In this document: positions 53,859-64,000 of the stretch, in pieces
Layout of the letters: every line of letters starts with the position of its first letter
Numbering within the stretch: the stretch's first letter is position 1
Source: Lytechinus pictus
Lineage: Eukaryota > Echinodermata > Echinoidea > Temnopleuroida > Toxopneustidae
NCBI RefSeq assembly: GCF_037042905.1
Contig: NC_087249.1
Location: 40,197,401 to 40,261,400 of the forward strand
Length of the DNA: 64,000 nt
Direction of reading: 5' to 3'
The notes under the pieces: model-generated
What the model was told of the DNA's origin: nothing
Seen by the model: only the letters and a program-made list of their open reading frames with translations
Databases searched by the model: none
Program-made: the position numbers and the translations under genes

Positions 53859-55229
53859 CCAGAAGGAAAAACCAGTAAGACCAGTAAGAATTTTTACTGG
53901 TTTCCAGTTGAATTTTACTGGTTTCCAGTATATTTTTACTGGGCCAGTTGATTTTTAACTGGACCAGTAAAAATCAACTGGAGACCAGTTCCAACAATTG
54001 CATTCCAGTTGAAGCAATTAGTAATACCAGTTAAATTGTTTTTCATCAAACTGGTGTTACTGGTCCAATAAATGGTTTCCAGTAGATTTTTACTGGTTTC
54101 CAGTATATGTTTACCCGGATGTTTACTGGACCAGTTGATTTTTAACTGGACCAGTAAAAATATGGAGACCAGTTCAAACAATTGCATTCTAGTTGAAGCA
54201 AAGTAGTAATACCAGTTAATTGTTTTTCATCAAACTGCTGTTACTGGTCCAATAAATAATGATTTTATTTCAAGTCAGATCATTTGACGAATTTTGGAAA
54301 ATGAATCTTGCAATTCAGAGAAAGTTATCGTTATCGATTGTTATCATCATTCTTCTTATAATTATCATAATTATTATTTGTATGATTATTATGATCATTG
54401 TTATCATTCTTATTACTGTTATCATTGTTATTGATATTGTAATTATTATTATTAATATTATCATAATTATCAAGTATTAACATTATCATTAAAACAATTA
54501 TTTCCTTTAATTATGATTAAGAGCAAGATTATATTCCTCTGATATAGTCAACTGGTCTAAAGTAATTCATTGTTTGAAATTGAACTGGTCAAGACCAGTA
54601 ATACCAGTAATTCTGATGATGCTGATCACGTGGTTTACCTCATTTGCATATTTCCTGTTTTTACAAGAAAAATCAGGATTTAGCATGGAATATCCTTGCA
54701 ATGGCACTCATTGTTGTTTAAAAACTTTCTAAATAAGTGTGTGAACTAATTCACAATGAAAATGTGTAATTTCATATATCACATTTAAAATAACAGCAGA
54801 AAAATTAATTTACTAACCATCTTTTCCGGCCATCACATTTCACTGACCATGGTATATTTATAAGAAAGCAAATGCATTTTTCCATAATTTCCAACAAACA
54901 ACAACATATTAAATTGATCCAGTAAGACCAGTACGAGGACCAGTTCGACCAGTTCAAGGACCAGTCAGACCAGTAAAAAATACCAGTAAAGACCAGCTTA
55001 AATTGGATACCAGTATGAAGACCAGTGAGACCAGTAACAACCACCAGAAACAACACCAGCATAAAATTCCAGTTATTCAAGACCAGTTTAATTTTTAACT
55101 GGACCAGTAAAATTTTAACTGGACCAGTATGACCAGTTAGACCAGTAAACCGATGTTCCAATTTCCAGAGTTACCAGTTAAAATTCTACTGGTCTAACTG
55201 GTCCAGTGGAACTGGTTTTTCCCTCTGGG
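53859..55229. mobile_element. Element built of ACTGG/CCAGT words, 1.37 kb
   Basis: The ends are CCCAGAAGGAAAAACCAGT and the inverse of CCCAGAGGGAAAAACCAGT. Throughout both flanks the pentamer CCAGT or its inverse occurs dozens of times, often as GACCAGT or TTTTACTGG in tandem and inverted order. A duplicated block (CAAACAATTGCATTC-type, near 53993 and 54177) lies in the left half. The middle is an ATT/ATC low-complexity tract (54330-54500). It splits the TTAA-ended element; no coding frame. Confidence 0.75.
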
Positions 55230-55689
55230 TTGCATTATTTTGGTGAAACAGTTCTAGGCATGTCTTCATCATATGCATTATAGGTGCGCTGATGATGTCT
55301 TGTTCTTTTAATTATATATAAAATTAGGTTTATTCAAAAACTTTCTACCAAGAACTAAAACAATTGGATTGACAACTGATTAAGTGCAATAGTATTGCCA
55401 CAACTTAATTATTTCATCGAGACACATCATTTATACACATGTATGAAAAAATGAAAGAATTATGATTTCATGTAATAACAAAAGAAAAGGAAAGTGGGGA
55501 TGTGACATCATGAGCCCACCTAATAAATATTCATGACGATGTGAATATGACTGTTTTCACAAAATATTGATAAACTTTAAAATTCAATAACTTCGATATT
55601 TGTTGTACGATTTTGATGAAATTTTCAGCATTTTGCTCTGTGAATTTTACTCTATTTATAAATATTTTCAGCCTGGACCATCCCTTTAA

Positions 55690-58600
55690 CTTTTTCCCGG
55701 GACAGATTGTGAAGAACAAAATAAATCTCTCAGTCTAACAGAGGTACCTATGGCATAAAAGACCAACTCTAGCAATTTTTTGGGGGGCAGAAGTTTTGTT
55801 GATTTGCCAGCTATAGCTCTGGGCCCGCTCTGGGCCTGCAGTGGGTACGGTACCGGGTACCGTACCGTACGCTGCCCAATCGTCGCTCAGTTTACGTAAT
55901 TTCCTTTATGTTTCATTCAATTAGCTATGATACCCTTACTTCTATATGTCAACTTAAAGAGAAAATACTGGAAAATTGTTTCATAGGATAATAATTATAT
56001 GTCTTCAAAGCACCGCTGTGTAATTCGCCGTTTTCGGCACCCCTTGCGCCTGTCCCATTCGCCGCTCACCACTGCCCTAACTCCGCTCACTTAGCGCGCG
56101 CATTCATACATGTAGTTTATAAGGCCTGATACTGACTAACTCTTTTTTCTACCCTTTTTTCTTGCACTTCTGAGTGAGAAAGTGTGTAATTTTGTTGTGA
56201 TTAAATGTATTGTTTACAAGTTTTATAGTACTATACACTGTATGAAATGTTTCTTTTGCCAAGTGCAATTATTTTTAGGGCCTCAAACTTTTTGTTACTG
56301 ATCTACGCCTATATATCGTTTTTTTTTATCCTCCAAACTTTATTCCGTATTTTTTATAAAATACATATTTTCAAAAAACCTTTCCCGACAAACTTTTGAC
56401 TGATTTCAATTGTCTAATAATATGAATATGATTCTAATCCATTCATGAATTTTATGAGTATATTATTTATTTATTTATTTATTTATTTCGGAAATTAAAA
56501 GTATATGAAATTGGAACAATTAATGTAATACAACATTAACAGAGTATAGATTGAGCACTCACTGGGTCAAATAAATTACTGTTGTCAATAAAGACCATGA
56601 CCCTAACCAGTGCTATAATGAGGGTGCTTACATAAAATCGGAAGCGGATAAAAGAGTCAGCATGAACAAAAATGTTTAAAGAACAATATATATAATAGAA
56701 TAACATGCTTGATATAGTTAAGTTAACTTAATTAACTTAAAATATCAATATTGATGAATTTACATTCTTATAAATAAAACGCTATACAGCTCTTTTAGCA
56801 CATTCGCCATTCAAGGTAATCATTTTCGCCACTCATCCAACTTTAGTGCCCCCCCCCCCCTTTGTCGTCCCTTCCGCTCATCGCCCCCTGATGCCATTGA
56901 CCATTGATTTCCATTATTATTTTTTTATTAGAAATAATTATTTGCATCCTCCTTCAGGTTCTAATTCAAATTTGTTGCTTTTACACTGTCTTGACTCATT
57001 ATTTATCAAGTATGTATTCGTGTATCCCACTTTTTTGTTTACTCTTTACTTTTTCTTGTCGTATTGATATTTTATGGGACTCTCACTGCATATTCTTTGG
57101 AGTCTTCATCCAACAAGCTTTGCTTTTACTTTTAGCTCCCTCATATCCACATCTCTCATTTTCTTTCTTTGTCATAATTTTAGAACCAATTACAAGAATA
57201 CTTTTTTCTATTGTTATATTATGTATACATTTCATATTTTTACGATGTTTATTTATGCTTATCTATGAAAACTTGTATTTTATAATATTATTGATTGTAT
57301 TGAATTGTTGATTTTTTGAAAATGTGAAATGTTAATGTGCATAAACCTTGAACCCTGAACTCCGATAATATTTTTGGGGGGATTCCCTTATATTGACTTT
57401 CATTTAAAAAAAAAAGTTCATCTTGAAAAACAACAATAAATATTTAATCACCTCGCTGGTTTAAGTTCATATTCGAACTCCCGTCAATAATAGGAGAGGG
57501 AAAAAGGCACTCAAGAAAATTCTATTTGTTCAAAATAAATTGGTCAATTTAAATCCTGTTCCGTTTTCAAACAAAACACAATTAAAAAAAGGAAATCTCC
57601 AGAAACATGACAAAGTTTCATCTATTCAAATCAATCAGGAAACTACTGACCGAATTCAAAAGGCCTATATAGGCCCATTAGTGGGAGATCTTTTCTTATT
57701 TATTCATTTAAATTCTTTATTTTATTTAGATTTATAGATATTCATCAGATAGGCATGCAGATAATGCGTATGGGCCTAACATAAAATATATGTATCATAA
57801 GGCTCATAAGTTATCACATATAGGCCTAATTACACAACTATTTGAGGTGACGTGTATAAAATCCTTGTTTCATTCCAATTGAATTATCCCTAAATTTCAT
57901 ACTCTGAGTAAATAATATTGGTAATCATCAAAATATGAATACGCCACATAAAAAAACCAGTATTACGATCGAGAATAGCCTAGAAGACATGCCAGGGGCC
58001 GCGGAAACGGCGGAGGGGCTTCACCCCTGCAGAACAAAAAAAAAAACTATCCCTATATCTCCAAGTTGTTTGTACGTCGGTATTTAGTGATAAACATCGA
58101 AGTCTCATTTTTTAGCATTGATGACCCTACGATTCGTTATAGAGCAAGATAATTTTTGTAAAACTTTTTCCCAAACACTTTGGGCCGGGACAATGATTAC
58201 AATTAAATCTCGAAATATTTCTGGTGAACAGTGACAAACTCTTTTGATCATCTTTCAACATTTCTGTAAACGTCAGCTTATCTGCCTGCTCCATGATAAA
58301 TCGTTGACGACCGAGGGGCTTCTATTTGCCGCCACCCTCAGCTAAAGGGAGAGAGAGGGGAAGATAGAGAAGAAATCATAGGAGAAGCGAGAGAGGAAAA
58401 TGTAAAAGAGTATAAAGAAGACAAAATGGCCGCGTCGCAAAAAAGACAACGGAAGAGGTATCAATCAAGGCCGGAATAGGAAAATAATGAAATGAAAAAA
58501 AAAAAGATTAAGAGGAAGGAAAATAAAAGGAAGAAGACAAGACGAAAATGAGAGTTGGGGGACCGACAAATACCTGTACCCTTCATTTAGAACAAAATAA

Positions 58601-60370
58601 CTATTCAGCCTGCGCTTCGCGCCCGCATTGCCCGTTTGTTTCATTATTCATGTCTTGTTTTCAAGTCATTCTCGGTTTGTAAGATAAAACATCATTACAA
58701 AAGTGCTTAAAATGTCTCGTTTTTTCTCTGAATCAGGGGCGGAAATCTTTCCTAAAAAGTAGGGGGGGGCAAGGGGCTGGAAAATTTGACAAGCAAAAAA
58801 AATTTGTTCATGAATTCATATGACACTCGATCTCTTTTCGATCTCTTTTAAGACTTACTTTATTATTCATGCATTACAGTTATAATCTGCTATAGCTAAC
58901 ATAATGAGCATAATAATATATAGGCTGATTTATACAAGCAAATATTACCACTATTCTTATTGAAGCGATGTTTCTTATGAGGTAGGCCTATACTGAATTA
59001 TGACCTGAAATAAATTCAGACATTCCTACATTGTTTACACTTAATTTTGATCTCATATTAAATTCACGAGTTGAATTAGTAGAGTAATAATCAGGCGTTA
59101 CCATGGCAACATACCATTACCATGCATTCAAATGAACTTATATCCATGCAGAACACTCTGTTGTTTTCGATATTCAATTCAAATGAATTGGTCAAACCTA
59201 TATAGATTTTGGCATTTTCATTGTCATTTTCCACCATTCATCTTTTCCCACCATAATGTTGATTTATGATGGCAATTCAATAAATGCCCCCAACGTCATT
59301 GGCCAAAGTTCATTGACCTTAAATTACATTTGACCGTGGCATGACCTGAACTCACTATAGGATTTTCACTGACTCCCTTATTTCTAAGTTTCATGATAGC
59401 TATAAAAACCTGTAGGCCTATTTCAAACTAATTATAATGATTACATTTCACAAACTTATCCTGTTTTAAGATTTCAATGTTTACGACGCCGCCTGCGCGG
59501 CGCCGTCGGAAAAAGCGGCGCCCTGTCTCTGCATGCAGGCAATCAAGACAATTGTATTTTTCTGCGGGAAAGATTAACCGTTACCATGGCAATGGATATC
59601 TTTTGCAAATACTTTGATGACTTGATAGGCCTATATCTAGAAATTGAATTTGGAAGGCTTAAGAATGATAGATTGGACCATTTAAATTAACATGGTAATG
59701 TGCCATATATATAGGCTCAATATGTTATTTTTTAAAAACATAAGTCTACTTGAAAAATGATGACAATTCCGTTTAGGCCCTATACTCTTACAATGATTAT
59801 CATACACAATCAGGGTGAGCGGAGTTAGGGCAGGCTGCTATCTCAAGGTATGCCCTCGCTAATTCATTCACACAACAAATATTCATTCTAAAAAAATTTG
59901 TCGTGACGACATATCAGGACCTCCCGCACCTACGACTCTCACATTTTCATTCATCATATAAGAATATAATATTTTTCACTGTTTTTAGGAGTTTTTAAAG
60001 TGATTGAAAAAAAAACGTAATTTGGTGCAGTTGCGGTACAGTTGATCGAAGTTCAAACAGTTATCGGGTTACCCTACATTTAAAGCAGTATTTCACGATG
60101 GTTTATTAAGGGATTGATTTTATTTTTCCACACTTTGTTTTTTCTTGTAATGGTCTCCTCTTGGGTGCTTAATTATGCGAGTATACTAAACAATAAGGAA
60201 TTTGGGACGAATTTAAAATGACAATCATAATAAGCAGCGTGCGCATCGCGCTTGTGAGGGTGAGCGAGAATTGGGCAGCGTACCTGTTAGTGTTACGAAA
60301 AAAATATATTCGGACGATGAGTCTTACTGGGAATTCACGACTGCACACTGTACGCCCTCTCACAAGTCCT
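55690..60370. other. Intergenic repeat-poor to low-complexity DNA
   Basis: Contains an ATTT run at about 56465-56490, a half copy of the G/C hairpin element (GCCAGGGGCCGCGGAAAC, 57989), a purine-rich stretch 58340-58545, and scattered G/C-rich islands at 56030-56100 and 59480-59530. No gene was found; open frames at 56846-57311 are T-rich artefacts. Confidence 0.5.
59097..59110. promoter_or_regulatory. RFX X-box-like palindrome
   Basis: GTTACCATGGCAAC fits the RFX consensus of two inverted half-sites. A second partial site (GTTACCATGGCAAT) is at about 59580. No target gene is shown; the nearest start is more than 4 kb downstream. Confidence 0.35.
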
Positions 60371-60504
60371 GGGGAGTGTTTCATCAACATTTCCGTCCGA
60401 CAAGTTGTCAGATCTGACATCTTTCCTTGATTCTGATTGGCTAAGAAGCACTGTTACTTTGGTAACTGTCGGATAAAGTGGGACCTTTCATGAAACGCTC
60501 CCCC
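60371..60504. repeat. Dispersed hairpin repeat with CCAAT and RFX-like core (copy 3)
   Basis: The ends GGGGAGTGTTTCATC and ATGAAACGCTCCCC are inverse-related. The core is TGATTGGCTAAGAAGC and GTTACTTTGGTAAC. This is the clearest of the copies. Confidence 0.7.
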
Positions 60505-60677
60505 GGGGATTTATCTCCTGTGCAATTCAAGTTACTAAATCACAGAATCGTGATCGCCTCATAGAACTTGTGTGTGCTTAAGAATTGCGTGTACCGGTAT
60601 CAGTGTTTGTGAAAGCCTTTTATATTTTGCCAAGTTTGTTGAATTGAGACCTTACTGAGCTGAGCTGACTTTGCATG

Positions 60678-61708
60678 GGGCCCGTTTCTCAACACCGTCA
60701 TAAGTCTAACTTCTTGACTAAATCGGAGATAGTGAGCTACTTGTCCGCTAACCGTTTCACGAAGCCCTCTTTACCAAGATCGGGTACAACAACCTCACTA
60801 AATATTTATGACACCTCCGAACCTGTCATAACTTCTTTCTTAATGACGTAGTGACATCACGTGGGTAGACTATGACATGCAAAATTGCCTCGAAATTTGA
60901 AAATTGTAATCTTACGTAATCATTCATAGAAGTTGAAATTACATTGCAAAACAGGTGTGATAGATCATTCAATAATAATTGTTATGCACAGAAACTATCA
61001 AAACTGTTGGTAAAACGCAACAAAACCACTCATTTTGAAATAGTAAAGTAATTGAATCGATAAAGATTCTACCACGGCAGGTCATCCATAACTGGACTCG
61101 TATTCGTCGTTTTCAAACACTTATCAACATTTTTGATAAATTCTATCTCTAATTTATGCAAAGAATTTGTCAAATCGTGTGTTTCGGTATGTAAAAAAAT
61201 AAAAAATAATTAATTTAAACTATATTTTGATGATGTTTGGAACCATAAATAAACGTATAATTATCATTATTTTACAAAGATAACAATTGTGGTTTACTTT
61301 CGTAAACTATCAAAATTTACTATCCCGGGGATACCCATCTCATTGTCCCCATGTGATTTTTTAGTCATGAAATGATATATTCATAATTTGATTTTCTCAG
61401 CAATTAGATGCTCAAGTCTTCATGGTTTAAGTATGCATGGTTCATATTTTGCCTCTGCTATTATTTTTATTAGATGTATTTCCAAATTAATCACAATAAT
61501 TGCAGTTTTATCACATTTTTGCTTTTCAAAAGTTATGCTATTTTGTGACTAAGGCTACGTCTCGTCTGCTCTTTCTACCGATAGTATCGATATCAAGGGA
61601 TTCTAGTTAGGAAGCCCTTCGTGAAACGGGTTTAGTAAGATTGGAACTAACTCCGTGGTTGGTGGATAAAGATATGACTAACTTGTCCAGGTGTTGAGAA
61701 ACGGGCCC
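60678..61708. mobile_element. Hairpin-ended element with 3-bp (ATG) duplication, 1.03 kb
   Basis: The ends GGGCCCGTTTCTCAACACC and GGTGTTGAGAAACGGGCCC are perfect inverses. Subterminal AACCGTTTCACGAAG and CTTCGTGAAACGGGTTT also pair. ATG flanks both sides (60675-60677, 61709-61711). PIF/Harbinger-like and non-coding. Confidence 0.78.
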
Positions 61709-61711
61709 ATG

Positions 61712-62634
61712 GTTTCTAATGAGACTTTATTAAAAACAAGAAGGACACCATCGTTCACGTTAGAGAAGAAATCATCGGTATTTTTATGATTGAGGCATTG
61801 CATCGTTTATGTGTAAGTTTGGGTGGCCGTACTGTAGTATGGGTATAAATACAGGCATAACCGTTTTTTGTTTCGGTCCCACAAACTATAATTGGTGTCA
61901 CGCCTAAGCCAAACTAAGGCAAAGCAAAAGGGAAACCGAGAATTAGGGTGCTATATCATAATTTAACCACAAATATAATCAAAAGAACTTATTATAGAAG
62001 CCACATGATCATCATTGCAGAAAGTAGAGTCTCCTCTGAGTTGAGTTAGTTGATGTGTCTCTTTCTAATCTTAGTTTGGTCTTTGTTGAACTGGAATGGA
62101 ATTGGGCCCATTTTGAATTTGAAATTGAATATTGATTGATTTCAAAGTTCGAGATGAGTGCATGCATTTTGGCATGGCATGTCTTTGCACCCATTCACTT
62201 TATGATGATGATTATTATTTGAGGCCGTCACTTGAAATGTCTGAAATTTGATATTTTTCCACCATTTTGACTTTTTTAAATGAATATCTCATTTAGGATG
62301 GGGGGGGGGGGGGGTCGGGTGTCCAGACACTTTATATTTTTGAAGCCTTCTATTTTGTTCTCTATAATATTTCCTAACATTTTGTACTAAAAATTGATGA
62401 AACTTCGCTTGTAATTTTTTCCAAATGACTTTCTAAAATTGATCGTCCGGACACACAACAACTGGGTATACAGGTGTATAAAGTTTTTGGTCGTTAAGTC
62501 ATGAGTTAGAACTTACCATATATTTTGGAAACCAACCAGGTTTCATCAAAGTTCAAACAAATATTTTTGCATGACAATTTTGCTCTGAAACAAATACTTC
62601 AGCTCAATAGATGTATGCTCCACTTAAATTCAGT
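61712..62634. other. Intergenic spacer with a GTCCGGACAC hairpin repeat
   Basis: The stretch 62315-62455 (GGTGTCCAGACAC to GTCCGGACAC) is a second copy of the repeat at 39385, after a G run at 62300-62314. Otherwise featureless. Confidence 0.5.
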
Positions 62635-63046
62635 AGAGGCGCTGGTCCAAAAATTGGGATTGTCCCAGAAAACGAGGATATCCTCATAAACCAAGACAAA
62701 TCATGTCTTAAATTGAGATTATCCTTGTTTATGCCTATGGATGGGGACAGTTTTTTTTTTTCACTTACCACTGCGGTATATAGACGGCAATTACTGGGAT
62801 TGAGAGAGCTAAAAATAGATTCAGTGACCTCAAATCCCCCCAGTTACCGTCTATATTTCACGACTTGCCGTCTTCCAATAATCTTGTTATGAAACCTGAT
62901 ATGTTTACATTGACTAGCGCACTTGATTGGTGTCGGCACTTGACAGGAGAATGAACTTTCCTAAGATTTCTTGTGTGGAGAAACCTTTTAAAACTGAGAC
63001 AGTCCCTGTAAACTGGGACGATCCCAATTTTCTGACCAGTGCCTCT
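62635..63046. mobile_element. Inverted-repeat element, about 410 bp
   Basis: AGAGGCGCTGGTCC then AATTGGGATTGTCCCAG at the left are mirrored by CTGGGACGATCCCAATT and GACCAGTGCCTCTCC at the right. An inner pair (GGTATATAGACGGCAATTAC, GTTACCGTCTATATTTCAC) adds a second stem. No coding frame. Confidence 0.65.
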
Positions 63047-63798
63047 CCTGCACTTCCCTACACTATAAACTCTACACTTCACGAACCATCAGGAATAGGA
63101 CTATTGATTCACTACTTGTACACTTCATGTCATGAAAAATGATGCCAAAAAAATGAACTCACCAGGAACCTACATATAAGAAGTACTCCCGTGATCAGCA
63201 ACTATTTCACTCCTTTTTCATGCTTCTATCACTATCAGTCTCAAAATTGATGATTTTTCATAAAAAATATAGGTTTAAGACAGGTTGAAGATTTATAAGC
63301 AATCAGAATCTGGTATTCAACACCACCTTGATACAATTTTATAACACAATAAGAACCTTAACCATAAGTTTTGAAGGAATAATACATTGAGCCTAGGTTC
63401 ATATGTCCTTCACACTGTGTGTGAGATAGCCAAGAGGACTCTGTGATGATATTTTTGTAAATATGATAATGTTATTGTCATATTTATTAAGATATCACAG
63501 AGTCGTCTCGGCTATTTGTGAGATGGCTAGCCATCTGTGTAGTAGGAGAACCCCCCCCCCCCGGAAAAAAATAAAAAAATAAATAAAGTTAATGTCTTAA
63601 AACTCAAAACAGAAGAATTTCAGTTATTTTTAAGCAGTGTCTTGTAGGAGGAATTTTGCTCAGTGTCTTTCACAGCCCTCATTTGTTCTAAAGCGTGCTG
63701 AAAGAGGATTAGAAGCAAGTATCCACTCAGCATGATTTCTACCAAAAGACTTACCTCGTGATATTAAAACCAAAGTGTTTCTCTTTTATCCTGTTTAG
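63047..63798 (+). other. Upstream region of the right-edge gene, with a palindrome
   Basis: The stretch 63418-63531 forms a hairpin (GAGATAGCCAAGAGGACTCT with AGAGTCGTCTCGGCTATT; arms about 50 bp). The 5' exon of the right-edge gene should lie in or upstream of this region but is not identifiable. Confidence 0.55.
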
Positions 63799-63938
63799 GA
63801 GTCACAATCAGCTGGACATATATTTCCAGGATGAGCTATGAAACGTTCCCTGCGAATCCCCACAACGAGGCGTCTTACAATCAATCCAACCTCCCTCCAA
63901 GGTACCAGAGACCCCCTCCCTGGATTCCTCCAAAAGAA
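63799..63938 (+). CDS. First coding exon of a proline-rich protein (gene continues off window)
   Basis: The acceptor ctgtttag (63791-63798) is followed by 32 bases of 5' UTR, an ATG at 63831 and 36 codons ending GAA|GTAAGG. The peptide begins MSYETFPANPHNEASYNQS and continues LPPRYQRPPPWIPPKE. It has no stop, is clearly more GC-rich than its surroundings, and ends at a good donor in phase 0. Proline/tyrosine-rich starts like this precede membrane or WW-binding domains in several families, but too little is visible to choose one. An untranslated first exon should lie upstream within the window, but I could not place it. Confidence 0.65.
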
Positions 63939-64000
63939 GTAAGGCATCATGATCAGGGTCTGGTTTCATGAAAAATTGTTATAATAACAAATGCACAGTT

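Larger units (their letters stand above)
25062..55689. mobile_element. TTAA-ended hairpin element split by two large insertions
   Basis: The left scrap 25062-25098 reads TTAAAGGGATTGGCCGGG then GCTGAAAATATTGATATCTA. Its mirror at the far end is GCCTGGACCATCCCTTTAA (to 55689). The sequence from 53433 (AGTTCACAAAGCAAAATGC) matches the mirrored arm ending near 55640, directly following the left scrap. Removing 25099-53430 and 53859-55229 leaves an ordinary hairpin element of about 0.9 kb, like those at 8071, 8793 and 16115. Confidence 0.75.

Noticed and set aside
25062-55689. An inversion between 31.09 and 40.04 kb as the cause of the broken LTR
   Set aside because: The LTR pieces keep the same orientation and order, and the segment between has terminal inverted repeats with an 8-bp direct duplication, which is insertion and not inversion.
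56846-57311. A 135-codon hydrophobic frame resembling membrane segments
   Set aside because: T-rich DNA gives Phe/Leu/Ile by composition; no start context, motif or splice pattern supports it.

Overview
The window is animal nuclear DNA. The genes are intron-rich with GT-AG splicing (one GC-AG intron), and most of the sequence is repeat: tRNA-derived SINEs, LINEs ending in (AAT)n, TTAA-ended hairpin elements and long G or C runs. The ribosomal protein is a clear metazoan RPS3A. The repeat style suggests an echinoderm, probably a sea urchin. That is an inference from style; no species marker was seen.

Three host genes are supported. (1) Bases 455-7948, plus strand: the last seven exons (312 codons, stop at 7946-7948) of a glutamate-rich coiled-coil protein whose start lies to the left of the window. 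(2) Bases 15612-23867, minus strand: all six coding exons of RPS3A (265 aa), with a pyrimidine-rich TOP-like start and an AATAAA signal. (3) Bases 63799-63938, plus strand: the first coding exon of a proline-rich protein that runs off the right edge. Genes 1 and 2 converge; genes 2 and 3 diverge across about 40 kb of transposon-derived DNA.

That 40 kb is the most striking part. It can be unpacked into a nest up to six layers deep. A TTAA-ended hairpin element (25062-55689) is split by an element bounded by CCCTGATAGCAGA inverted repeats and TGACGTCA-rich arrays (25099-53430). That element is split by an LTR retrotransposon (26382-46569) with ACAC target duplications. The retrotransposon's 5' LTR is cut into three pieces by a TA-flanked 4.6-kb element (26417-31053) and an 8.9-kb hAT-like element (31093-40040, 8-bp duplication). 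The hAT-like element holds a further element with about 600-bp inverted arms (35345-39316), which holds a LINE fragment. Removing the insertions rebuilds a 5' LTR that matches the 3' LTR apart from about 4 bp, so the retrotransposon and both insertions in its LTR look recent.

The retrotransposon (about 6.6 kb without its insertions) carries an intact 570-aa Gag with a CCHC knuckle and a retropepsin. It has no reverse transcriptase or integrase. In their place is an ORF with the C-terminal half of a TatD-family metal-dependent nuclease. This gag-pro-TatD element, with near-identical LTRs and so presumably mobilised in trans, is the best candidate for an undescribed system here.

Other points: an inverted copy of the last RPS3A exon and 3' UTR inside RPS3A intron 1; a dispersed repeat pairing a CCAAT box with an RFX-like palindrome; a 1.4-kb element built of ACTGG/CCAGT words; several hairpin elements with readable target duplications; and a SINE that shares its tail with the local LINE.
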